From an uncultured Hyphomicrobiales bacterium (GTDB taxonomy: Bacteria; Pseudomonadota; Alphaproteobacteria; Rhizobiales; Beijerinckiaceae), in assembly GCA_903918155.1 (NCBI GenBank), contig CAIXDD010000407.1:1-6109 (forward strand): a DNA stretch of 6,109 nt, given 5' to 3'. The translations under genes and the position numbers were made by a program. A model generated the notes under the pieces. That model had not been told where the DNA came from. It ran no database searches and worked only from the letters and a program-made list of their open reading frames with translations. The stretch's first letter is position 1. Each line of letters opens with the position of its first letter. Of this stretch, positions 1-5,662 are shown one piece after another.

Positions 1-305
1 ACGGCAAACGCGATGTTGTCGATCGCACTCATCCACGGCATCAACGCATGGCCCTGGAAGATCACAGCACGGTCGAGCGACGGCCCCGCCACCTCTTTGC
101 CGCCGACCAGCAGCACACCGTCGTCGGCCGTATCGAGGCCCGCAAGGATATTGAGGATCGTCGTCTTGCCGCAGCCCGAATGGCCGATCAGGCATACGAA
201 CTCGCCCTTTGCGACGCCGAAATGGATGTTCTCGAACACCGTCTGCACGTCCCCACCGGGCTGCTTGAAGCGCTTGGCGATGCCCTCGATCGATACGTAG
301 GTCAT
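1..305 (-). CDS. ABC importer ATP-binding subunit, nitrate/taurine type (partial, C-terminal part outside window)
   Basis: This is the cytoplasmic ATPase that powers the importer encoded just upstream. The visible 101 residues start MTYVSIEGIAKRF and contain a clear Walker A motif, GHSGCGKTT, at residues 41-49, and the Q-loop, FQGHALMPW, at about 83-91. The segment GLDTADDGVLLVGGKEV between them is standard for the NrtD/SsuB/TauB group. The signature LSGGQ, Walker B and H-loop are not in the window because the gene runs past its left edge. The ATG at 303-305 lies 7 nt after the permease stop; a weak AGGA (317-320) sits about 11 nt upstream and overlaps the end of the permease gene, so translation is probably coupled. 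Other ATGs nearby (at 313 and 316) are out of frame. The family call is certain; the substrate cannot be read from the ATPase. Confidence 0.93.
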   Translation of the reverse strand, partial: MTYVSIEGIAKRFKQPGGDVQTVFENIHFGVAKGEFVCLIGHSGCGKTTILNILAGLDTADDGVLLVGGKEVAGPSLDRAVIFQGHALMPWMSAIDNIAFA

Positions 306-312
306 CGCCGCA

Positions 313-1155
313 TCATTCCTGGTAGGTCACGAGTTTGGTCGCAAAGCCAAGCATGTGGTCGAGCAGCATGCCGACAAGGCCGATCACGAGAATCGCGGTG
401 ATGATGTTGGAGATCGACAGATTGTTCCATTCGTTCCACACGAAATAGCCAATACCGGTCCCGCCCACCAGCATCTCGGCCGCCACGATCACGAGCCAGG
501 CGATGCCGATCGAGATACGCATGCCGGTCACGATCGTCGGTGCTGCTGCGGGCAGGATCACGCGCCAAGCCGTGCGCAGCGCATTGACCTCGAGCGTGCG
601 CGCGACATTGAGCCATTCCTTGCGCACATGTGCGACACCGAACGCCGTGTTGGTCAGCATGGGCCAGATCGAGCAGATGAAAATGACGAAGATCGACGAG
701 GTGGCGCTGTCTTTGATCGTGTAGAGCGCCAGCGGCATCCAGGCGAGCGGCGAGATCGGCTTCATCACCTGGATGAAGGGATCGAGCGCGCGGCTCATCA
801 AGGGCGACATGCCGATCAGGAAGCCCACCGGCAGCGCGACCATCACCGCCAGGAGATAGCCGAGCAGGACGCGTCCCAGCGAATAGGCGAGCTGGATGCC
901 GAGTCCCTTGTCGTTGGGCCCGCGATCATAGAAGGGGCTCTTCAGATGCTCCCAGATTTGCGCGCCCACTTCGAGCGGGCCGGGCATGGCGGATTTGCCC
1001 TGCGTGGCGGCTACGCCCATGAGGCGCGCATATTCGGGATCCATCTGCGCGACGCTTCCCTTGCCGCCCTGCACGCCGATGTGCCAGGCGAGAAGGAAAG
1101 AGCCGAAGATGAGCAGCGAGACGAGCGCGGCGCGCGCGTTGAGGGAGGAGATCAT
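313..1155 (-). CDS. ABC importer permease, NrtB/CmpB-like (binding-protein-dependent inner-membrane component)
   Basis: This 280-residue inner-membrane subunit forms the translocation path of the importer. A first membrane segment lies at about residues 10-28. A long soluble loop follows (about 29-85, with DPEYARLMG and MPGPLEVGAQIW), then further hydrophobic segments at about 95-117, 135-146, 152-170, 207-228 and 248-268. The cytoplasmic EAA loop that docks on the ATPase is at about 183-206, ending in VILPAAAP. The Gly usually found in this loop is Glu189 here, a position that is also variable in NrtB-type permeases. The stretch GMRISIGIAWLVIVAAEML (211-229) followed by GGTGIGYFVW is characteristic of nitrate/taurine-type permeases. 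The start at 1155 is chosen because a GAGGGA Shine-Dalgarno (1160-1165) sits just upstream and overlaps the TGA of the binding-protein gene. The open frame continues upstream only as a shadow of that gene. Confidence 0.93.
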   Translation of the reverse strand: MISSLNARAALVSLLIFGSFLLAWHIGVQGGKGSVAQMDPEYARLMGVAATQGKSAMPGPLEVGAQIWEHLKSPFYDRGPNDKGLGIQLAYSLGRVLLGYLLAVMVALPVGFLIGMSPLMSRALDPFIQVMKPISPLAWMPLALYTIKDSATSSIFVIFICSIWPMLTNTAFGVAHVRKEWLNVARTLEVNALRTAWRVILPAAAPTIVTGMRISIGIAWLVIVAAEMLVGGTGIGYFVWNEWNNLSISNIITAILVIGLVGMLLDHMLGFATKLVTYQE

Positions 1156-1159
1156 GGCG

Positions 1160-1166
1160 TCCCTCA
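1160..1166 (-). promoter_or_regulatory. Shine-Dalgarno overlapping the upstream stop codon (translational coupling)
   Basis: Read on the minus strand, TGAGGGA contains both the stop codon of the binding-protein gene (1164-1166) and a GAGGGA ribosome binding site. The site lies 4 nt before the permease ATG, or 6 nt if counted from GAGG. Ribosomes finishing the first gene would be placed directly on the start of the second. This fixes the permease start at 1155. Confidence 0.7.
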
Positions 1167-2546
1167 CGACCGCTTGATGGCGAAACTGTCGATATAGGCC
1201 TCGGGCTTCGCGGGATCGAAGACCTTGCCCATGACCGAGAAGCTCTTGCTCGTGGCCGCAGGCGGCGTGAGGCCAGCTTCCTTCATCAGGCGCGCGGCGT
1301 CGGTGGCGAGATAGACCTGTTTGGCGATGCCGGCGTAATCGACGTCGCCCTTGATCTGGCCCCAGCGTTTCATCTGCGTGAGGATCCAGACGGCGAAGGA
1401 TTCCCACGGGAAGGGATCGAACTGGATGCGGTTGGCGTCCTTCTTCACCTGGCCGAGGCCGTCGGCGTAGACGCCCGTGAGCACCTGTTCGAGCACGATC
1501 TGCGGCTGGTTGAGATAATTCGCCGGCGCGATGGCGGCCGCGATCTCCTTGCGATTGTCGGGCTTGGCGGCGTAGGCGGCCGCGTCGATGATCGCGCGCA
1601 TGAGCGCGGCGTAAGTGTTGGGCGCGCTCGCGATGAATTCGCGGCTGGCCGCGAAGGCGCAGCAGGGATGGCCGTCCCACAGCTCTTTCGAGAGCATGTG
1701 GATGAAGCCGACGCCGTCATAGACCGCGCGCTGGTTGAAGGGATCGGGCGCGAGGAAGGCGTCGATATTGTCGGCGCGCATATTGGCGACCATTTCGGCC
1801 GGCGGCACCGCGCGGATCTGCACGTCCTTGTCGGGATCGATTCCGTTCTCCGCGAGATAATAGCGCAACAGATAATTGTGCATCGAGAAGTCGAAGGGCA
1901 CGGCGAATTTGAAGCCCTTCCAGCTCTTGGGATCGCGCTTGTCCTTGTGCTTCATGGCCAAAGTGATTGCCTGGCCGTTCACGTTCTCGATGGCGCCCAT
2001 CGCGTAAGGCGTCGGCGTCGAGCCGATGCCCATGGTGATGGCGAGCGGCATGGGGGCCAGCATATGCGCGGCGTCATATTCCTTGTTCAGCGTCTTGTCG
2101 CGAATGACCGCCCAGCCGGCGGTCTTCACCACTTCCACGTCGAGGCCGTGCTTTTTGTAAAAGCCCATCGGGTCGGCCATGATGATGGGCGTCGCGCAGG
2201 TGATCGGGATGAAGCCGACCTTCAGCGCCTTTTTCTCGATGGGGCCGGTCTGCGCGAAGGCTTCCGTCGCCGCGCCGATGGGCAATACGCTGGAGATCGC
2301 CGCCGCAGCCGTGGACCATCCCACCGCGCTCAGAAAGGCGCGGCGCTGCGCGTCGGCGGGGAACATCGCGCGCATGATCGCCGATTGGACCACGCGCTCA
2401 TAACGCGCCTCTTCGCCCGTCTCGCCGGCCTCGACCGCATCGGCCTTCATCGCGCGCGCATGGGCTTCCTGCGAGGCGTGCGCGCCGCACGAACAGCCGC
2501 CGCGAAGGCGCAAGCCGGAGTCGAAAGGATTGCGGAACATGGACAT
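1164..2546 (-). CDS. Tat-exported NrtA/CmpA-family ABC substrate-binding protein (nitrate/bicarbonate/cyanate-type importer)
   Basis: This 460-residue periplasmic protein captures the ligand for the importer. Residues 1-67 are an unusually long N-terminal extension holding a Cys/His cluster, CSCGAHAS, at 18-25. A twin-arginine signal follows: RRAFLSAVGW from residue 68, a hydrophobic stretch to about 92, then AFA|Q, giving likely cleavage after residue 98. The mature part begins with LKVGFIPITCATPIIMADP and GFYKKHGLDVEVVKTAGW, the typical opening of the NMT1-like/NrtA fold. It continues with DKRDPKSWKGFKFAVPF (202-218), SMHNYLLRYY (221-230), FLAPDPFNQRAV (264-275) and DGHPCCAFAA (291-300). 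The start at 2546 is chosen because GGGAG (2554-2558) lies 7 nt upstream; the second Met, at 2540, is a fallback. The open frame extends to 2636 without a ribosome site. Nitrate, cyanate and bicarbonate are all known ligands in this broad family, and the sigma-54 promoter favours a nitrogen compound. The family is secure, the ligand is not. Confidence 0.93.
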   Translation of the reverse strand: MSMFRNPFDSGLRLRGGCSCGAHASQEAHARAMKADAVEAGETGEEARYERVVQSAIMRAMFPADAQRRAFLSAVGWSTAAAAISSVLPIGAATEAFAQTGPIEKKALKVGFIPITCATPIIMADPMGFYKKHGLDVEVVKTAGWAVIRDKTLNKEYDAAHMLAPMPLAITMGIGSTPTPYAMGAIENVNGQAITLAMKHKDKRDPKSWKGFKFAVPFDFSMHNYLLRYYLAENGIDPDKDVQIRAVPPAEMVANMRADNIDAFLAPDPFNQRAVYDGVGFIHMLSKELWDGHPCCAFAASREFIASAPNTYAALMRAIIDAAAYAAKPDNRKEIAAAIAPANYLNQPQIVLEQVLTGVYADGLGQVKKDANRIQFDPFPWESFAVWILTQMKRWGQIKGDVDYAGIAKQVYLATDAARLMKEAGLTPPAATSKSFSVMGKVFDPAKPEAYIDSFAIKRS

Positions 2547-2553
2547 CAGGGCG

Positions 2554-2558
2554 CTCCC
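2554..2558 (-). promoter_or_regulatory. Ribosome binding site of the binding-protein gene
   Basis: GGGAG on the minus strand lies 7 nt before the ATG at 2546. It selects this start over the in-frame upstream codons, which have no comparable site and would lie within or upstream of the promoter. Confidence 0.7.
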
Positions 2559-2563
2559 GTTTG

Positions 2564-2581
2564 TTGACCTGCAGCGGTCAA
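2564..2581. repeat. Perfect inverted repeat TTGACC-N6-GGTCAA (candidate operator)
   Basis: An 18-bp dyad with 6-bp perfect arms, 17 nt upstream of the binding-protein ATG. It overlaps the position where transcription from the sigma-54 promoter should start (about 2571). It could be a binding site for a dimeric regulator or a short hairpin in the DNA around the start point. It resembles the FNR/CRP box in arm sequence (TTGA...TCAA), but the spacing is longer than that consensus, so no regulator is named. Confidence 0.5.
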
Positions 2582-2598
2582 AGCAACGGGTGTGCCAG
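2582..2598 (-). promoter_or_regulatory. Sigma-54 (RpoN) -24/-12 promoter for the ABC operon
   Basis: The minus strand reads CTGGCAC-ACCCG-TTGCT. This matches the sigma-54 consensus YTGGCACG-N4-TTGCW at every strongly conserved base, with the correct spacing between the GG (-25/-24) and GC (-13/-12) pairs. The only mismatch is the weakly conserved G after TGGCAC. The C at -12 is 2583, which puts the start point near 2571 and gives a leader of about 25 nt that includes the ribosome site GGGAG. The match lies on the right strand, in an intergenic region, at the right distance before an anion-importer operon. This fits known NtrC/RpoN control of nitrogen-source uptake genes. Confidence 0.8.
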
Positions 2599-2634
2599 CA
2601 GGCCCGCAATCCGCGCGGCGGCCCGTTTCGTCCC

Positions 2635-2668
2635 AAAAAAGCGCGCGGCGCGGGCGCCCGCTCGCGCC
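2635..2668 (-). terminator. Candidate intrinsic terminator after the SulP gene
   Basis: On the minus strand a GC-only dyad is followed directly by six T residues (2640-2635). It has outer arms GCGCG/CGCGC and an inner GCGG-GCGC-CCGC hairpin. It lies about 105 nt beyond the SulP stop and about 37 nt upstream of the sigma-54 element. Transcription from the transporter gene would therefore end before the ABC operon promoter. The outer stem has an internal loop, so the fold is not perfect. Confidence 0.5.
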
Positions 2669-2687
2669 CTTCGGCATGCGACGAAGG
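2668..2687. repeat. Inverted repeat CCTTCG-N8-CGAAGG
   Basis: Six-bp perfect arms around an 8-nt centre, centred near position -107 relative to the predicted sigma-54 start point and touching the upstream edge of the candidate terminator. It may be a second hairpin of the SulP transcript end or a protein-binding dyad. The sequence alone does not decide. Confidence 0.35.
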
Positions 2688-2700
2688 TTTGAGGCGCGAG

Positions 2701-2731
2701 AGAGCCGCCTAATTTATGTGCAGAGCCGCCT
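2701..2731. repeat. Two 10-bp direct repeats, AGAGCCGCCT, 21 bp apart
   Basis: Identical copies at 2701-2710 and 2722-2731 are separated by the AT-rich spacer AATTTATGTGC. The 21-bp period is two helical turns, so both copies face the same side of the DNA. They lie at about -135 and -156 from the predicted sigma-54 start, the usual range for enhancer-binding-protein sites. The sequence is not a full NtrC consensus; one TGCAC half-site occurs on the minus strand at 2718-2722. Confidence 0.4.
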
Positions 2732-2732
2732 T

Positions 2733-2762
2733 GGCGCCGAAGTTTTATGCGCGAACGGCGCC
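2733..2762. repeat. Inverted repeat GGCGCCG-N16-CGGCGCC downstream of the SulP stop
   Basis: Seven-bp perfect arms (2733-2739 and 2756-2762) around a 16-nt loop, beginning 10 nt past the stop codon of the SulP gene on its transcript. No T-tract follows, so it is not a complete intrinsic terminator. It could stabilise the transcript's 3' end. Confidence 0.3.
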
Positions 2763-2772
2763 CATGCTTTCG

Positions 2773-4491
2773 TCAGCTTGAGTTTCGGGCCATGCGCTCG
2801 TCGCGTTCGATGCGCGAATAAGCGTCATCGATGCGCGCGACATAGGTGATCTGCCCACGATCGAGGCCGGCGCGCAGCAGGCGGCGCAACAGGCTGCGCG
2901 AGGCGCCGGCCACGAAGACCCGCGCGCCCGCGCGCCGGGCCTTGGCCACGAAGGCGGCCAGCGCATGGGCGCCCGTTTCGTCGGCGAGGGGGACGGCGGA
3001 GAGATCGAGCACGAAAGCGCGCGGGGGCCGGTCGATCTGCTCCAGCACGCTGGAGACCTGCGCGGCCGCGCCGAAGAAGAAGGGGCCGGCGATGCGGTAG
3101 ACGATCACGTCGCGCGGGCCCTTCGCCCGTTCATAGGGCGTGCGGCCCGCCGCCTCGTCGGGCTGGTCGGCGCCCAGCAGGGGCAGATGCGTCGTGACCT
3201 CCACGAGCTGCGCCATGCGATGCATGAACAGGAGCGCGCCCATCGCCACGCCTACGCCGATGCCTGTCGTCAGGTCATGGAAGGCCGTGAGCAGGAAGGT
3301 GACGAGCAGGACCGCCGCCTCCGCCCGGTCGCCGCGCAGGACAGCGCGGATATGGTCGCGCTCCACCATGTTCCAGGCCACCACGGCCAGAACGGCGGCG
3401 AGCGCGGCGAGCGGGATCCAATTGGCGAGCGGGGCGGCCAGAACCATGAAGGCGAGCAGGAAGGCCGCATGGAGCATGCCCGCCACGGGCCCATACGCCT
3501 GGGCGCGGATATTGGTGGCCGTGCGCGCGATCGTGCCGGTGACGCAGAGGCCGCCGAACAGAGCCGAGCCGATATTCGCCCAGCCCTGCGCCACCAGCTC
3601 GCAATTGGAGCGATGGCGCCGGCCCGACATGCCGTCGGCCACCACGGCGGAGAGAAGCGATTCCATGCCGCCGAGCAGCGCGATGGCGAGGGCGGCCGGC
3701 AGAAGGTCGGCGAGCGCGGAGGGCGCGACGGCGGGCAGGGCGGGCGCCGGCAGGCCGCTGGGCACGCCGCCGAATTTCGTGCCGATGGTCTCCACCGGCA
3801 GGCCGAGACCCCAGGCCGCCAGCGCGCTCAGCGCCACGGCGGCGAGCAGGCCGGGAAAGCGCGGCGCGATCTTCCGCAGGAGCAGGATGAGGGCGAGCGC
3901 GCCGGCCCCCACCAGCGTCGCGACGGGATTCAGCGTCGGCGCCGCCTCCCACAGGGCGGCCAGTTTGGGAATGAGCGGCCCCGGTTCGCGCGGCAGGGCG
4001 AGGCCGAAGAAATCCTTGATCTCCGCCGCGAAGATGATGAGCGCGATCCCCGCCGTGAAGCCGGTCATCACCGGCTGGGGAATATATTTGATGAAGGCGC
4101 CGAGCTGCAGATAGCCGATGGCGAGCAGGAAGAAGCCCGCCATGATCGTGGCGGCGAGGAAGCCCTGATAGCCGTGGCGCTCGATCACGCTCGCCACCAG
4201 CACGATGAAGGCGCCCGCCGGCCCGCCGATCTGGAAGCGGCTGCCGCCCAGCGCCGAAACGATGAAGCCGCCGATCACGGCCGCGATCAGCCCCTGTTCG
4301 GGCTTGGCGCCCGAGCCGATGGCGATGGCCATGGACAGGGGCAGGGCGACGATGGCCACGGTCAGCCCGGCCAGAAGGTCGGCCCGGAAGGCGCCCAGCC
4401 CATAGCCCTCGCGCAGAATGGTGACGAGCTTCGGCGTGAACATGTCCCCGAAGGCGCCGGCGCTTGCGCTTTTGGCCCTTTGCCTGCTCAT
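2773..4491 (-). CDS. SulP-family inorganic anion transporter with C-terminal STAS domain
   Basis: This 572-residue secondary transporter moves an inorganic anion across the inner membrane; known SulP substrates include sulfate, bicarbonate and molybdate. The N-terminal part has the family pattern: FRADLLAGLTVAIVALPLSMA (about 35-55), GAKPEQGLIAAVIGG (61-75), GGSRFQIGGPAGAF (82-95, the substrate-site region in this fold) and IPQPVMTGFTAGIALIIF (137-154). More membrane segments follow up to about residue 422. A cytoplasmic STAS domain occupies about 460-555, with the core FVLDLSAVPLADETGAHAL (493-511). The start at 4491 follows a weak GGGA; an alternative is the Met at 4443, just before KLVTILREGY, where family similarity begins. 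The gene is divergent from qor and lies upstream of the ABC operon on the same strand, separated from it by a probable terminator and a sigma-54 promoter. The substrate cannot be assigned from the sequence. Confidence 0.93.
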   Translation of the reverse strand: MSRQRAKSASAGAFGDMFTPKLVTILREGYGLGAFRADLLAGLTVAIVALPLSMAIAIGSGAKPEQGLIAAVIGGFIVSALGGSRFQIGGPAGAFIVLVASVIERHGYQGFLAATIMAGFFLLAIGYLQLGAFIKYIPQPVMTGFTAGIALIIFAAEIKDFFGLALPREPGPLIPKLAALWEAAPTLNPVATLVGAGALALILLLRKIAPRFPGLLAAVALSALAAWGLGLPVETIGTKFGGVPSGLPAPALPAVAPSALADLLPAALAIALLGGMESLLSAVVADGMSGRRHRSNCELVAQGWANIGSALFGGLCVTGTIARTATNIRAQAYGPVAGMLHAAFLLAFMVLAAPLANWIPLAALAAVLAVVAWNMVERDHIRAVLRGDRAEAAVLLVTFLLTAFHDLTTGIGVGVAMGALLFMHRMAQLVEVTTHLPLLGADQPDEAAGRTPYERAKGPRDVIVYRIAGPFFFGAAAQVSSVLEQIDRPPRAFVLDLSAVPLADETGAHALAAFVAKARRAGARVFVAGASRSLLRRLLRAGLDRGQITYVARIDDAYSRIERDERMARNSS

Positions 4492-4670
4492 GTGTTTCCC
4501 GATCCCGCCCTGCTCCTGACGCGCGCGGGCTGTTCGCGGCGGGCGCTTTCCGGCAGATTGCCAAAAGCACGCGCTCCGCGCCATCCATGTCCGCGCATGG
4601 GCGCCATGCGAGTCGACCAAGTCCTCGCGGCGCGCAGCGCGACATGAGGGCGCAACAAGAGGAAAATGAC
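4492..4670. promoter_or_regulatory. Divergent intergenic region between the SulP gene and qor
   Basis: This 179-bp stretch must hold the promoters of both divergent genes. I see no convincing sigma-70 -35/-10 pair on either strand, which is common in GC-rich Alphaproteobacteria. Its clearest elements are the palindrome at 4594-4610 and the qor ribosome site, AAGAGGA, at 4657-4663. An open frame crosses it in phase with qor but has no start supported by a ribosome site. Confidence 0.6.
4594..4610. repeat. Perfect 17-bp palindrome CGCATGG-GCG-CCATGCG (candidate operator)
   Basis: Seven-bp perfect arms around a 3-nt centre, about 60 bp before the qor start and about 100 bp before the SulP start. 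The position, in the middle of a divergent promoter region, suits a dimeric repressor or activator acting on one or both genes. Even in GC-rich DNA, seven matched pairs with this mixed composition are not trivial. No specific regulator is recognised. Confidence 0.5.
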
Positions 4671-5642
4671 ATGGTGAAGGCTGTCGTGGTGCGCGAAACG
4701 GGCGGGCCGGACGTGATGCGGATCGAGGATGTCGAGATCGGCGCGCCGGGGCCCGGCGAGGTGAAGGTGCGCAACCGCGCCATCGGCCTCAATTACATCG
4801 ACACCTATTTTCGCGCCGGCGCCTATAAGACGCCGACGCCCTTCACGCTGGGCAATGAGGCCGCCGGCGACGTCGTGGCGTTGGGCGAGGGCGTCGCGGG
4901 ATTCAAGATCGGCGACCGGGTCGGCTACGCCACGACGCTGGGCTGCTACGCGCAGGAGCGCAACGTCGAGGCGCGCCTGCTCGTGAAATTGCCCGACGAC
5001 ATTTCCTACGAGACCGCCGCAGGCATGATGCTGAAGGGGCTCACCGCGCAATATCTGCTGCGCCGCACGTTTCCCGTGAAGCCGGGCGAGACCATTCTCG
5101 TCCACGCGGCGGCGGGAGGCGTGGGCCAGATTCTGTGCCAATGGGCGAATGCGCTGGGCGCTGTCGTCATCGGCACGGCCGGCGGGGCGGAGAAATGCGC
5201 CATTGCGAAAGCGGCGGGAGCCCATCACGCCATCGATTACCGCAGCGAGGATTTCGCCGCGCGCGTGAAGGAGATCACCGGCGGAAAATTATGCGACGTC
5301 GTCTATGACGGCGTGGGCAAGGCGACCTTCCCCGGCTCGCTGGACTGCATCCGCCCGCTGGGCATGTTCGTGTCCTACGGCAATGCGTCGGGCATGATCG
5401 ACGCGTTCAACATCACGCTTCTGATGCAGAAGGGCTCGCTGTTCTGCACGCGGCCCACGCTCTACACCTATATCGCCAAGCGCGAAGACCTCGACGCCAT
5501 GGCGGAGGATCTTTTCGCGATGGTCCGCTCAGGCAAGGTGAAGATCCCCGTCAATCGCAGCTATCCGCTCGCCGAGGTCGTGGCCGCGCACAAGGCGCTG
5601 GAAGCGCGCGAGACGGTGGGCGCCACCGTGCTCATTCCCTGA
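4671..5642 (+). CDS. qor: Quinone oxidoreductase, zinc-independent MDR family (NADPH-dependent)
   Basis: This 323-residue soluble enzyme belongs to the Qor branch of the medium-chain dehydrogenase/reductase superfamily, which reduces quinones or enone-type compounds with NADPH. Its length is close to that of E. coli QorA (327). The N-terminal GroES-like domain carries GLNYIDTYFRAG (39-50) and PFTLGNEAAGDVVALGEGV (57-75), a near-canonical Qor signature. The Rossmann domain has HAAAGGVGQILCQWA (145-159), with the AxxGxxG dinucleotide motif, and SLFCTRPTLYTYI (256-268) near the C-terminus. The cysteine and histidine ligands of zinc alcohol dehydrogenases are absent. The ATG at 4671 has AAGAGGA at 4657-4663, 7 nt upstream; the ATG at 4666 is out of frame. 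The gene stands alone, divergent from the SulP gene and convergent with rimO. The physiological substrate is unknown, as for most of this family. Confidence 0.92.
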   Translation: MVKAVVVRETGGPDVMRIEDVEIGAPGPGEVKVRNRAIGLNYIDTYFRAGAYKTPTPFTLGNEAAGDVVALGEGVAGFKIGDRVGYATTLGCYAQERNVEARLLVKLPDDISYETAAGMMLKGLTAQYLLRRTFPVKPGETILVHAAAGGVGQILCQWANALGAVVIGTAGGAEKCAIAKAAGAHHAIDYRSEDFAARVKEITGGKLCDVVYDGVGKATFPGSLDCIRPLGMFVSYGNASGMIDAFNITLLMQKGSLFCTRPTLYTYIAKREDLDAMAEDLFAMVRSGKVKIPVNRSYPLAEVVAAHKALEARETVGATVLIP

Positions 5643-5643
5643 C

Positions 5644-5655
5644 GGCGCGCGCGCC
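5644..5655. repeat. Alternating CG palindrome between convergent genes
   Basis: GGCGCGCGCGCC is self-complementary and fills most of the 20-bp gap between the qor and rimO stop codons. It has no unpaired loop of normal size and no T-tract on either strand, so it is poor as an intrinsic terminator. The alternating CG run could favour Z-form DNA. Confidence 0.3.
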
Positions 5656-5662
5656 CCGACGA

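Noticed and set aside
1..1155. Slightly more A/T-ending codons in the ATPase and permease genes, as a sign of transfer
   Set aside because: The difference judged by eye is small and could be chance over a short partial gene. No mobile-element trace flanks it.
355..1197. Plus-strand 280-codon open frame opposite the permease
   Set aside because: Same shadow pattern; the membrane protein on the minus strand explains the stretch completely.
1156..1680. Upstream extension of the permease frame, which would make a 455-residue protein
   Set aside because: The extension overlaps the binding-protein gene in another frame and has an Arg-rich shadow composition. The ATG at 1155 has its own ribosome site and gives the usual permease length.
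1668..2567. Plus-strand 299-codon open frame opposite the binding-protein gene
   Set aside because: Low-complexity Arg/His/Gly/Asp composition and no family resemblance. The opposite strand carries a full conserved protein.
2718..2722. TGCAC as an NtrC binding site
   Set aside because: Only one half of the dyad consensus is present, with no GGTGC partner at the right spacing. Five bases are too few to call.
2965..4647. Very long open frame on the plus strand opposite the SulP gene
   Set aside because: Its translation is rich in Arg, Gly, His, Glu and Gln with no recognisable domain. It is the usual antisense shadow of a GC-rich gene, while the minus strand encodes an unmistakable SulP transporter.
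4464..4670. N-terminal extension of qor in the same frame
   Set aside because: It has no ribosome site and no similarity to the family, and its 5' end overlaps the start of the SulP gene. AAGAGGA before 4671 marks the real start.
4492..4670. Sigma-70 promoters for qor or SulP, such as TTGCCA at 4558-4563
   Set aside because: No acceptable -10 hexamer lies at 16-18 bp spacing, so it would be a single-box guess.
5643..5662. Bidirectional terminator between qor and rimO
   Set aside because: The CG palindrome has no proper loop and no T-tract on either strand.
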